DNA of 22,315 bases from DATGFK01 sp040007395 (lineage in GTDB: Bacteria; Chloroflexota; Anaerolineae; Aggregatilineales; UBA2796). The DNA lies in contig JBDTVG010000174.1 in assembly GCA_040007395.1 (NCBI GenBank), positions 1-22,315 on the forward strand, written 5' to 3'. A program made the position numbers and the translations under genes. Shown here piece by piece: positions 10,022 to 18,249 of this stretch. The notes under the pieces were generated by a model that was given only the letters and a program-made list of their open reading frames with translations, did no database searches and was not told where the DNA came from. Position 1 is the first letter of the stretch. Each line of letters starts with the position of its first letter.

Positions 10022-10050
10022 TTGTAAAAACTATAAGCCATCAATATAAT
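10022..10050 (+). promoter_or_regulatory. Near-consensus promoter of the lysR gene
   Basis: A -35 TTGTAA (10022-10027), 17 bp and a perfect -10 TATAAT (10045-10050) are present, so transcription would start near 10057. CTTATAG (9983-9989) and CTATAAG (10031-10037) are inverted copies. The second lies within this spacer and the first overlaps a possible -10 (TATAAG) of the divergent NmrA gene, which would suit a shared operator. Confidence 0.6.
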
Positions 10051-10093
10051 GAATACAAATCATAATGCTCATAATCTTATGAAGGAACTTCAT

Positions 10094-10996
10094 ATGAACT
10101 TTTCACAATTCCAAGCGTTTGTGGCACTGGCAGAGATGGGCAGTTTTACGGAGGTCGCCAATGCCATAAACCTGACCCAATCGGCGGTGAGTCATGCGCT
10201 GACTGCCCTCGAAAGTGAACTTGGCGTAACCCTCTTGGAGCGTAATCGCAAGGGTGTAGTTGCCCTTACGAATGTTGGACAAGTGATTATTCCACACGTT
10301 CGCGCATTGCTGGCGCAAGTCGAGGCGATTGAGCAAGAAGCAAAAGCTGCACAAGGTCGGACAATGGGGAAACTCCGATTGGGCAACACGTTTTGCCTCA
10401 GTCCGGGCTTGCTCGCCAGTGTAATGACCTGTTTCCAACAGCAGTATCCTGACGTAGAACTAGTCCTCTTTGAAGGAACGATGAATGAAGTTGAGGAGTG
10501 GATTGCTAGCAGCATCATTGATGTCGGGTTCGTGCCGCTGCCTGCTACGGGTATCGATAGTACGCTAATTACGACGGATGAGTTACAAGTGGTGCTTGCC
10601 GCTGGACATCATTTGCACGCCCAACGGGCAATTACCCTAGATGATCTGAATCAGGAAAACTTTATCATGCCCAAAAACGAATGCTCCTTTCGACTCATGG
10701 GCATGACTGGCATGGAACCGAGCAGGATCAAAGCGTCTATGCGCTATCAAGCGAGCGATAGTGCCACAATCCTAGCGATGGTTCGTGAAGGACTGGGGAT
10801 CACCCTCTTGCCACGCATGATGCTCCCTGCAAAGCTAGATGGCATTGTGGCACTCCCACTTGATCCACCTCAGCACATAGAAATTGGACTCGGCATCAAG
10901 GCACGCGCAATGGCCTCTCCAGTCGCAAAGTTGTTTGTCCAAACCACCTTAGCTTGGGCGCACAGGCAGGCAGGGTTACTCGTTCCCGTTGCTTGA
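10094..10996 (+). CDS. LysR-type transcriptional regulator
   Basis: This 300-residue LTTR has an N-terminal winged helix-turn-helix (about 1-60; FTEVANAINLTQSAVSHALTALESELG) and a periplasmic-binding-protein-like effector domain (about 88-290), whose co-inducer cannot be predicted. The frame is open from 10049, but that Met overlaps the -10 hexamer. ATG 10094 is preferred because it has AAGGAA six bases upstream and gives the usual LTTR N-terminus MNFSQFQAFVALAE; ATG 10079 is a less likely alternative. It is divergent from the NmrA gene, the probable target, and is likely autoregulated through the shared 137-bp region. Confidence 0.92.
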   Translation: MNFSQFQAFVALAEMGSFTEVANAINLTQSAVSHALTALESELGVTLLERNRKGVVALTNVGQVIIPHVRALLAQVEAIEQEAKAAQGRTMGKLRLGNTFCLSPGLLASVMTCFQQQYPDVELVLFEGTMNEVEEWIASSIIDVGFVPLPATGIDSTLITTDELQVVLAAGHHLHAQRAITLDDLNQENFIMPKNECSFRLMGMTGMEPSRIKASMRYQASDSATILAMVREGLGITLLPRMMLPAKLDGIVALPLDPPQHIEIGLGIKARAMASPVAKLFVQTTLAWAHRQAGLLVPVA

Positions 10997-11124
10997 GTTA
11001 TGGCAGCCTTTTTGATAGTATGTGTTTGCACGGTAGTCAATTGTCTAGATCGTAGAGTACAATTAGCCCTCAAGCTAGACTAGGTAACATTAATAGATCT
11101 TACGGGTTGTTTCAGTGAGGCAGG

Positions 11125-11763
11125 ATGTCTACGACCATTCCGATCCGGCCCAATGCGTTGCCCAAAAATTACCCGGCGGTTCCGGCGGTCTATCCGACTG
11201 CCTTGTTTCGGCTTCAGGTGGAAGCGGTACAGCGCTATTTATATGAAACAGAACTCAAAGAGATCCTGACTGAGGCGGCGATCCCCCTTGATGTGCTCAA
11301 TGTGGCGAGTCGGCGCGTAATGCTGACCGTGGCACATAGCGCAGTTTTTATGCAAGCGTTGCAAGAGATCATCGATGATGACAAGGCGGTGGACTACGGA
11401 CACGAAGCGTTTATCCGCTGTGCGTCGATGATTCCCCGCAGTGCCAATATCCCGTTCATTCAACGGACGCTTTCTTCCGGCGACAGACAGAACAATCGCA
11501 TTCGCGAGTCCTTAGCTGGCTTCAACCATGAGACAGGTATGAACGTCAGCCTCAAATGGCGCGATAGCGGCGAATTTGACCTGCTCGATGACGCGGCGCA
11601 ACATTGTTATGGATACATTGCCAGCACGCCGATTTGCCATATTATGACGGGCTATCTTGAGGAATCCATTTTCTATTTGTTGGGAGCCAAAGTGGCGCTT
11701 GCGGAAACAAATTGCATGGCACTCGGCGCAGCGACCTGCTGTTGGCATGGGACATTCGGCTAA
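11125..11763 (+). CDS. V4R-like small-molecule-binding domain protein (tentative)
   Basis: This is a 212-residue soluble protein with no signal peptide. Its C-terminus, GYLEESIFYLLGAKVALAETNCMALGAATCCW (about 177-208), follows the V4R pattern of a helix followed by V-x-E-x-x-C-x-A-x-G-x-x-x-C-x-F/W. The V4R fold binds hydrophobic ligands or porphyrin intermediates and often acts as a sensor. The two conserved cysteines (plus one more beside the second) could be redox-active or metal-binding. GAGG lies upstream of the ATG. No convincing promoter was found in 10997-11124. The gene stands alone between lysR and the degraded HNH gene. The family call rests mainly on the C-terminal motif. Confidence 0.5.
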   Translation: MSTTIPIRPNALPKNYPAVPAVYPTALFRLQVEAVQRYLYETELKEILTEAAIPLDVLNVASRRVMLTVAHSAVFMQALQEIIDDDKAVDYGHEAFIRCASMIPRSANIPFIQRTLSSGDRQNNRIRESLAGFNHETGMNVSLKWRDSGEFDLLDDAAQHCYGYIASTPICHIMTGYLEESIFYLLGAKVALAETNCMALGAATCCWHGTFG

Positions 11764-11816
11764 CAGAATAGATGCATTTGCCAAAAAGTTTCGCACAAAC
11801 ACAGAAAAGACCTACT

Positions 11817-12374
11817 ATGCCTAGAAAGTATGATGACCGCACAATAAAATTGGTCTGGGGATTATCGGGGAATCAATGTGCATTCCCTCGCTGTAATGAG
11901 CAATGTATTGAATCTAGTACCGATTGTGATGATGCTGCCATTCAGTGTGAAATGGCGTATATTTTTGCCTATGGGAACCATGGTCCCCGTGCAAACCCCG
12001 AAATGCTAGAACGGAGTCGAAATCTCCACGAGAATCTTATTTTGTTATGCCCAACTCACCATAATTTAGTCGATAAACAACTCAATACCTATACAGCGAC
12101 CAATTTATTAGACTGGAAATTTAGACGCGAAGAAAAGGCTAATCGGAGAAAAGGTCAGATTGTTAAAGAAAGCGATCTGGAACTGGAACCAGCGATTTTT
12201 CACTCAATACCCGCAGTTAAAAGGTTTTTTTTGCGTAAAGAAGAATTAGAGATTCTAAATCAATGGGCACAATCGAATAACCCCATAATACTAATTCAAG
12301 CTATTGGTGGTATGGGCAAAGGCGCGTGCCCACACCAAATCACTAAAGGTCTCGGCAGGGCCGTATCCGTGTAA
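11817..12374 (+). pseudogene. HNH-like/STAND NTPase gene, truncated after its P-loop
   Basis: The gene starts well (MPRKYDDRTIKLVWG; a 5' extension to 11772 lacks a ribosome site) and encodes an HNH-like domain. It shows CAFPRC (21-26), a GPR-containing segment (56-58) and the NLILLCPTHHNLVDK box (73-87). The position of the first conserved His, in the A-H-I element, appears to be Tyr48 (EMAYIF). A linker leads to PIILIQAIGGMGK (P-loop 164-168), typical of STAND/NACHT-like ATPases. The gene stops making sense right after that Lys (12318-12320). The last 17 codons are antisense transposase sequence, and the rest of the ATPase and sensor region is not in the window. Base composition is visibly more AT-rich than in neighbouring genes, suggesting transfer. 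Related architectures occur in anti-phage and conflict systems; a defence role here is inference. Confidence 0.65.
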
Positions 12375-13077
12375 TATTCAATCGACTGAGCATGACCTTG
12401 CGCGTTGGTCGTCCAAAAGACACCCGCCTTCATTTCATGCCAACCGTCCTCAAAGCGTATCAGATAGCCATCCATCGACCGTACACCCGTCTGGGGGCGT
12501 GCACTCCCGCCGTTGGGCTAATTGCTCGGTAAGGTCGTGGCTGCTGGTCAGGGCTTGCGCTTCGCGGGCTTCGACCTGTTCGCCAATCTGGTGGCACGCT
12601 TGGCGGATACTATTCGGACTCAATTCCAACAAGGTCGTCTGCAACAACGTTTCCTGACTCGTTCCATACGCATCTTCTACCCCCAGCAAGGCCGCCACTT
12701 TGACCACTTCGGCACTCATCTGACCCGGCGCTATGCCTAAGCGCTTATCCAATGGGCAGTAAGTACCCCGTATGACACTGCTTGCACACATAATATGTCC
12801 GTCGGTACGCTACTCGACCCAGCAAGGTCAGGCTCACTCCCTCGCGCCGCCTCACGTACTGTGCCTGAGATCCACACGCGCACGGCACCTGGTCAGCCGG
12901 ATAGTTGCTTTCTTGCCCTTCCAGCCATTGCCGTAGCACCTCATGCCCTACCTCATACACCATCTGCTGAACCCCGACTTCCATCTCTGACAAACTTTCG
13001 GCCTCTACCTCCCCTGCCTTGACTGCTTCGCCGATGCACGCCATTAACGCCCTTTTCAATCTGGTGATAAACTCCAT
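12321..13077 (-). pseudogene. ISKra4-like transposase fragment with several frameshifts
   Basis: The minus-strand translation starts MEFITRLKRALMACIGEAV with GAGG upstream. It continues through a zinc-ribbon-like part (CACGS, then YYVCKQCHTGYLLP) up to about 12748, where the frame changes. The next frame gives PLDKRLGIAPGQMSAEVVK and continues to about 12495. There it shifts again to SMDGYLIRFEDGWHEMKAG, whose Asp fits the first acidic residue of a DDE site. A third shift near 12355 leads to ETFSDLVWARAFA before the fragment ends. At least three frameshifts and the loss of the C-terminal half, with the remaining catalytic residues, make it inactive. The identification as ISKra4 rests on the characteristic N-terminal and MDG-E-x-K-x-G segments. 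Confidence 0.7.
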
Positions 13078-13180
13078 TTTTGCCTCTTGGGGGTTGGTCT
13101 GTTCTTCGCAAAACGACCTTTACCACCCTTGAGGCTTTTTGTCTACTACTTCACTGTCAACCTTTGCTCACACCCGACCA
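12321..13180 (-). mobile_element. Remnant of an ISKra4-family insertion sequence
   Basis: The stretch carries a 5' fragment of a transposase with its upstream non-coding part. The left boundary lies at or near 12321, where sequence switches from the HNH/STAND gene. The right boundary is uncertain: a candidate end reads GGGTGTGAGCAAAGGTTGAC on the minus strand from 13175. No matching terminal repeat exists at the truncated end and no target duplication was found. Confidence 0.55.
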
Positions 13181-13216
13181 ATTCTTGAATTGCTGCAACT
13201 CTTTTTCAAACGGCTT

Positions 13217-13245
13217 CTGACACTCGGTTAGTAACTGTCTATAAT
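13217..13245 (+). promoter_or_regulatory. Strong promoter of the kinase-ATPase gene
   Basis: A -35 CTGACA (13217-13222), 17 bp and a consensus -10 TATAAT (13240-13245) predict a start near 13252 and a leader of about 70 nt. The promoter lies just beyond the IS remnant, so the kinase gene does not need the IS for expression. Confidence 0.65.
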
Positions 13246-13321
13246 TAGCGTTACCATTTGGTGTTGATAGAACCCTATCAGGGCTTTGGGCATTGCTCAA
13301 ATCAAATCGGCAGAAGGCGCA

Positions 13322-16300
13322 ATGATCGTTAACACGCTGATGACGACAATTAACAGTCGGTACATTTTGCAAGAACTCATTGGTGAAGGCGCGATGGGGA
13401 TGGTGTACCATGCTCTGGATCGCCTGACCGGGCAAGCGGTTGCGCTCAAACAGGTTAAAGATCGTACCGAGCAGCATACCTTGATAGCATCCCGTACCGA
13501 GGATGCCACTGATTTTCGTGTGTCATTGGCTCGCGAGTTCAGAATGCTTGCGAGCCTGCGTCATCCGAACATTATCAGTGTCCTAGATTATGGCTTCGAT
13601 GAACAGCGCCAACCATACTACACAATGGATCTGCTAGAAGGGTCGCAAACAATCCTCGATACAGGGCGTGGTCAACCCAGAGACATACAGGTTGGCTTGC
13701 TGGTGCAGATCATTCAGGCATTGGCTTTCCTGCACCGTCGCGGCATATTACACCGCGATCTAAAGCCCGGTAATGTGCTGGTTATCAATGGACAGGTCAA
13801 GGTTCTCGACTTTGGCTTGTCGGTAGCTCGCGAACAAGCCGATTCTGCACCCACTGGAACACTGGCCTATATGGCCCCAGAACTCCTGAGTGGGCAACCT
13901 GCCAGTGAAGCCTCTGACCTATATGCCGTCGGCGTAATCGCTTTTGAGCTGCTCACGGGCCGCTACCCATTTATGGAATCTGACCCAGAAATGCTGATCC
14001 ACCAGATTACAACGGTGGTGCCTGATACCCACGCGGATGGCATTGATTCGCGTGTCGCTGCTGTGCTTGACCGATTGCTTGCCAAGAACCCCACCCATCG
14101 ATTTTCGGATGCAAACGAGATCATTGAAGCGTATAACACCGCCACGAACCAGCATCTTCCCTATGAGACAGTTGCCACTCGCGAGAGCTTTTTGCAGTCG
14201 GCCCGCTTAGTTGGGCGTGATGCAGAACTAACAATTCTTACTAAGGCACTAGCACTGGCGTTGGAAGGTGAGGGCAGCGCATGGCTGATCAAGGGTGAGA
14301 GTGGAGTCGGCAAATCGCGGTTGATAGACGAAGTGAGATCTCTGGCGCTAGTAGACGGCGCTTTGGTTTTGCGCGGGCAAACATTGGCTGAACGTGCCAC
14401 ACCCTATCAGTTATGGCGCGAAGGACTGCGCTGGTTGAGCCTGCAAACCGATCTAAACGAACTTGAAGCGGGCATCCTCAAGGCGCTCGTGCCAGATATT
14501 GGGACACTGCTTGGCTATGAGGTCGCGGACGCACCCGATCTCGATCTGCAAGGGACGCAGGATCGTTTGTTGACGCTGATTGAAGATATCTTTCAGCGGC
14601 AGAGCCAGCGACAGAATCAGCCAATTGTCGTGCTACTCGAAGATATTCACTGGGCCACACACGAAAATCTGGTACTGCTAGCTCGACTTTCGCGTTTGGC
14701 AAAGGATCTGCCGCTGCTTATCGTTGCTAGCGCCCGTGATGATGAAAAGATTGCCCTGCCTGCCGAACTATCGGCGCTGACTGTCCTTGAGTTGAAGCGA
14801 CTACCCCCTGACAAGATCGCGGAATTGAGCGAGGCGATGCTTGGCATAGACGGGCGAGAGACTAAAATTGTTGAATACCTTCAGCGAGAAACAGAAGGCA
14901 ACGTTTTCTTTTTGATAGAGGTCGTGCGGGTGCTGGCAACCAAAGCGGGGCAACTTGGTGACTTCATCAATGTCACGCTGCCGGGGAGGATATTTGAAGG
15001 GGGTATTCAGGAAGTGGTGCAGCGGCGGTTGGCGCGTGTATCATCTGAGGATCACTCACTATTACAGATCGCGGCGATTGCTGGACGACAGCTTGATCTC
15101 AAACTGTTGCAGGCGATAGACCCCAATACCGATTTGCAGGTTTGGCTCACCGCCTGTGCCGATGCTGCCGTAATCGATGTCGAGGCGGGGCAGTGGCGCT
15201 TTGCCCACGACAAGCTACGCGAAGGTGTCCTTGTCGAATTCAAAGATAATACTACTCAGAAACGGCTATTGCATCGACGTATTGCCGAAACGTTGGAAGA
15301 CCTATACGGTAGCACAGCCGAAATGAGCGTTGTGCTGGCAGGCCATTGGGCCGCTGCTGAGGATGATGATAAGGAAGCCTACTATTCAAGGTTAGCCGGC
15401 GAACAAGCCATTGTCACGGGCGCATATGAACAGGCCGTGACTTTCTTTGAACGGGCGATCACTCTGAATGCGAAGTCGCCAACGAGTGATACAGCCTATC
15501 GTTTGCAGCAAGCGGCGCTTGAACGTCAGCTTGGCGAAGCTTACTACGCACTGTTCCAGCTACCACAGAGTCAGGCTCATTTGCACCGATCCCTGACTTT
15601 ACTTGAGCAACCGCTGCCCTCGAACAACCTGTCAAGCATCACAAACCTTGTGAAGCAAGTCGGTATTCAGGCGTTGCACCGGGCATGGCCTACGCGCTTT
15701 GTGGATCGATCTGTAGACAATCGAGCCGCTGTGCTGGAAGCGGTGAGCGCTTATGAACGGGTCGCCCAGATGCACTATATCGCCAACGAGGCGGTTCAAG
15801 CCATTCACAGTATCATGTTGGGGCTAAATCTCGCGGAATCTGTCGGGGCCTCGGCGCAATTAGGTCGTTTGTATTCGTTGGTATGTCTGGCGGCATCCGT
15901 GATCGAACAGTCGGCAGTGGCACATGGCTACAGCCAGCGGGCGTTGGAAATAGCCACGCGCAGCGCAGATCGGCGGGCAGTGGCGTTTATCTCGCAAGCG
16001 TTGGGAGTTTATCATTTAGGTAATGGTGACTGGGACAAGGCGCGGGCCAGCTTTGGCGAAGGAATCGCGATCTCCAAGAGTCTGGGCGACGGCGTGCGCT
16101 TGATGGAGACTATCGCCTTCCGGGGCTGGATGGCTTACTATCAGGGCGAATTCGCCTACGCCTCGCAGCTATGGATCGATTCCTTCGCCATTGTACGGCG
16201 CTTGCGTGGCTATCGGCTGGCCTATGGCGACTTGAATCAAGCGGCGCTGCTGCTGCCATGGGGTCGTACCGATGAAGCGCTAGCGTTGTTGGAAGTCGGT

Positions 16301-16846
16301 ATTCCGCTGTGTCAGGACGAGGATCGTATCGGGCAAATTTATATCAATGGCTGGTTGGCACAAGCGCGGTTGCGAACTGGCAATATACCGGGAGCTATCG
16401 AAGCGGCTGAAGCAACGCGGACTCTCATCGGCTCAAGCCGACCCGGTTCGATAGTTGTCGTGGAAGGCGCGGTCAGCATCGCTGAAGTGTATCTGGGTGC
16501 GTGCGAGACCAGTACTAAGTACACTCACGAGGCGCAGCGAGCCTGTCAAATGCTAGATCTGTGCGCCCGGATTTTTCCGATTGCCCGTCCACGCGCACGA
16601 CTGGCGCTTGGGCGGCACGCATGGTTGTGTCAGCAACCGGAACAAGCTTTTAAGGCATGGCATCAGGGGCTTGCCGAGGCAGAACGCTTGCACATGCCCT
16701 ACGAACAAGGGTTAGCCCATTACGAGATCGCCCGCCACCTCGACAAAAACGATCCAGACCGCATCGAACATCTCAACCATGCTCAGGACATCTTTGCACG
16801 GCTCAGTGCCACTTATGACTTTGAGCGGGTTCGCAAGGCGCGATAA
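13322..16846 (+). CDS. Ser/Thr protein kinase fused to STAND-type ATPase and TPR region
   Basis: This large cytosolic signalling protein has 1174 residues. The kinase domain (about 14-270) has the glycine loop GEGAMG (21-26), Lys43, Glu72, HRD (144-146), DFG (163-165) and APE, so it should be active. A MalT/AAA-like ATPase module follows (about 290-640), opening LVGRDAEL with Walker A GESGVGKS (325-332) and a Walker B-like VVLLEDIHW. The C-terminal 500 residues are helical TPR-like repeats, the probable sensor or scaffold. This order matches PknK-like multidomain regulators. The frame is open from a TTG at 13286, but ATG 13322 with AAGG just upstream is preferred. No transmembrane segment is visible. 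The gene ends 2 bp from the convergent DyP gene. Its input signal and substrates are unknown. Confidence 0.92.
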   Translation: MIVNTLMTTINSRYILQELIGEGAMGMVYHALDRLTGQAVALKQVKDRTEQHTLIASRTEDATDFRVSLAREFRMLASLRHPNIISVLDYGFDEQRQPYYTMDLLEGSQTILDTGRGQPRDIQVGLLVQIIQALAFLHRRGILHRDLKPGNVLVINGQVKVLDFGLSVAREQADSAPTGTLAYMAPELLSGQPASEASDLYAVGVIAFELLTGRYPFMESDPEMLIHQITTVVPDTHADGIDSRVAAVLDRLLAKNPTHRFSDANEIIEAYNTATNQHLPYETVATRESFLQSARLVGRDAELTILTKALALALEGEGSAWLIKGESGVGKSRLIDEVRSLALVDGALVLRGQTLAERATPYQLWREGLRWLSLQTDLNELEAGILKALVPDIGTLLGYEVADAPDLDLQGTQDRLLTLIEDIFQRQSQRQNQPIVVLLEDIHWATHENLVLLARLSRLAKDLPLLIVASARDDEKIALPAELSALTVLELKRLPPDKIAELSEAMLGIDGRETKIVEYLQRETEGNVFFLIEVVRVLATKAGQLGDFINVTLPGRIFEGGIQEVVQRRLARVSSEDHSLLQIAAIAGRQLDLKLLQAIDPNTDLQVWLTACADAAVIDVEAGQWRFAHDKLREGVLVEFKDNTTQKRLLHRRIAETLEDLYGSTAEMSVVLAGHWAAAEDDDKEAYYSRLAGEQAIVTGAYEQAVTFFERAITLNAKSPTSDTAYRLQQAALERQLGEAYYALFQLPQSQAHLHRSLTLLEQPLPSNNLSSITNLVKQVGIQALHRAWPTRFVDRSVDNRAAVLEAVSAYERVAQMHYIANEAVQAIHSIMLGLNLAESVGASAQLGRLYSLVCLAASVIEQSAVAHGYSQRALEIATRSADRRAVAFISQALGVYHLGNGDWDKARASFGEGIAISKSLGDGVRLMETIAFRGWMAYYQGEFAYASQLWIDSFAIVRRLRGYRLAYGDLNQAALLLPWGRTDEALALLEVGIPLCQDEDRIGQIYINGWLAQARLRTGNIPGAIEAAEATRTLIGSSRPGSIVVVEGAVSIAEVYLGACETSTKYTHEAQRACQMLDLCARIFPIARPRARLALGRHAWLCQQPEQAFKAWHQGLAEAERLHMPYEQGLAHYEIARHLDKNDPDRIEHLNHAQDIFARLSATYDFERVRKAR

Positions 16847-16847
16847 A

Positions 16848-16890
16848 CCTAGCCTCCATTAGCAATAAAGGCTAGTGCGGTAAGGCTAGG
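16848..16890. repeat. Inverted repeats at the kinase/DyP convergent junction
   Basis: CTAGCCT (16849-16855) pairs with AGGCTAG (16869-16875), and CCTAGCC (16848-16854) can pair instead with GGCTAGG (16884-16890). Neither is followed by a T-tract. The repeats overlap the last DyP codons and may act as a weak bidirectional terminator or protect the 3' ends. Confidence 0.4.
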
Positions 16891-18210
16891 TACGAAAAAG
16901 TATACGGAGGCTTTTACGGTGACAAAACGGGGAACCCCCCGAATTTCCTTGCGTATAGGCCAATGCTGAATCGTCATCGTGCTGTTGCCATTGCTATGAT
17001 CCCCTGCCATCGGATCGGGATCGCTGTACAGTCCGGCAAACTTCGCGTCATTAACCCACCGTTGCTGGACAAACTCAAACTGTCGCTTGATGTCAGCGTT
17101 GATCGCCACGAACAATGTACCGCGAGCTTCATTGGCAGTCTGTTCGTTGAAAGGCGGGCCATATGGTCTGCCACGTCGAAGAATGCGGTGCCGACCTGCC
17201 GTTTGCACAGAAGCAGTTGGATCATGTTCGATCCCATCGCGAGGGTTAGAACGCCGAACGTGCGAACCAATAGGGGTGCGGTAGCCATAGGGATCTGTTT
17301 CGGCAAAACGAAAGTTATTGTTACGTTGATTGTCCTGTCCCAACTGGGGATCGTCTCCATCTGGAGTCAAAGCCAGTGGTGCGCCGCTTTTCCAGCGCCC
17401 CATTAACTTCGCACCGATCAATTCAACTAGCTGCGGGTCGCCATTGGCAGCTTCGTTCAGAAATTGCCTAAACGTCCCCACATTCTGAGCTAGCTTACGA
17501 TAGACCAAATACGTCCCATTTTTGCCGAGAACATCCGGCTTGGGCATAGGCGGGATCAGGTCGTATTCGTTGCGGTAGCCCAAGACAAACTCGCCAGCTT
17601 TGATCACATCCTGACCGGGTGTTGGCGGGTTTAAGGCTCCCTCAATCGCTGGCTGCGAGACTCCGTCGCGAAAGCCAAAATGCTCTTTGGAGTCATCGAG
17701 CCGCGAGGCAGCCTGATCATGCACAATGGTGATTCCGCCGATCTCGCGCAGGGTAACTTCATAGTGTTCTTGCAGCGCTTCCAACGACTCATCGGTGGCG
17801 GCAAACAACATGAGCATAATGTGAATTGGTTGCGTGTTGGGACCACCCAATTCCCAATTTTCTGGGGCACTTTCGTCCACGTCGCCCATCAACTTCGAGC
17901 GTTCCTCGCCGAGTGGCCCCTCGCAAAATTCTTCCAGAAACGAGTCCAGCGAGTCTTTCGGCAAGCCAAGCGCTTCCAGTCCGGCATGGGTAAACGCGAT
18001 ATTCACCTGTGTTGATGGCTTGATGGCTCTGTTGTCTATGCCTCTGAGCCATGGGGCAGCACTGGAAATATCGGCGCTGATCTGCTTGAGCCATTGGCGA
18101 CCCTTCTCGCCACTATCAACTTTGAGGAACAGATAGGTCGCCTCGTTGAGATGGGCATAACCACTCAGCACAATCCCCTGAATGTCGGCATTGTCCAATT
18201 TGGTTGTCAT
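16849..18210 (-). CDS. DyP-type heme peroxidase
   Basis: This 453-residue enzyme belongs to the dye-decolorizing peroxidase superfamily, which oxidises phenolic, dye or lipid-like substrates with H2O2. The signature GFRDG lies at 179-183 with the distal catalytic Asp182. The proximal heme ligand is predicted at His317 in GSHVRRSNPR (315-324), with distal Arg candidates nearby. There is no Tat or Sec signal and no recognisable encapsulin-targeting tail, so it is probably cytosolic. It is the last gene of a three-gene cluster, 39 bp behind the duplicated-domain protein and 63 bp behind the end of the cupin plus that gene's length. The ATG has only a moderate ribosome site (GGAAG about 11 bases upstream). 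The physiological substrate is unknown. Confidence 0.9.
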   Translation of the reverse strand: MTTKLDNADIQGIVLSGYAHLNEATYLFLKVDSGEKGRQWLKQISADISSAAPWLRGIDNRAIKPSTQVNIAFTHAGLEALGLPKDSLDSFLEEFCEGPLGEERSKLMGDVDESAPENWELGGPNTQPIHIMLMLFAATDESLEALQEHYEVTLREIGGITIVHDQAASRLDDSKEHFGFRDGVSQPAIEGALNPPTPGQDVIKAGEFVLGYRNEYDLIPPMPKPDVLGKNGTYLVYRKLAQNVGTFRQFLNEAANGDPQLVELIGAKLMGRWKSGAPLALTPDGDDPQLGQDNQRNNNFRFAETDPYGYRTPIGSHVRRSNPRDGIEHDPTASVQTAGRHRILRRGRPYGPPFNEQTANEARGTLFVAINADIKRQFEFVQQRWVNDAKFAGLYSDPDPMAGDHSNGNSTMTIQHWPIRKEIRGVPRFVTVKASVYFFVPSLTALAFIANGG

Positions 18211-18249
18211 CGGTTTGGTCTTCCAATCCCTTTCTCGGTTTGACCCGAA

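Noticed and set aside
8912..11035. 12-bp string GTTTGCACGGTA occurring at about 8912 and 11024
   Set aside because: One copy is the coding start of the exporter gene and the other is intergenic. There is no flanking similarity and no mobile element between them, so chance is the simplest explanation.
12522..13022. Plus-strand open frames across the IS remnant
   Set aside because: They are antisense to the transposase fragment, lack ribosome sites and resemble no protein family.
16849..18210. DyP as an encapsulin cargo
   Set aside because: No encapsulin gene is in the window and the C-terminus shows no typical cargo-loading extension; it ends within the peroxidase fold.
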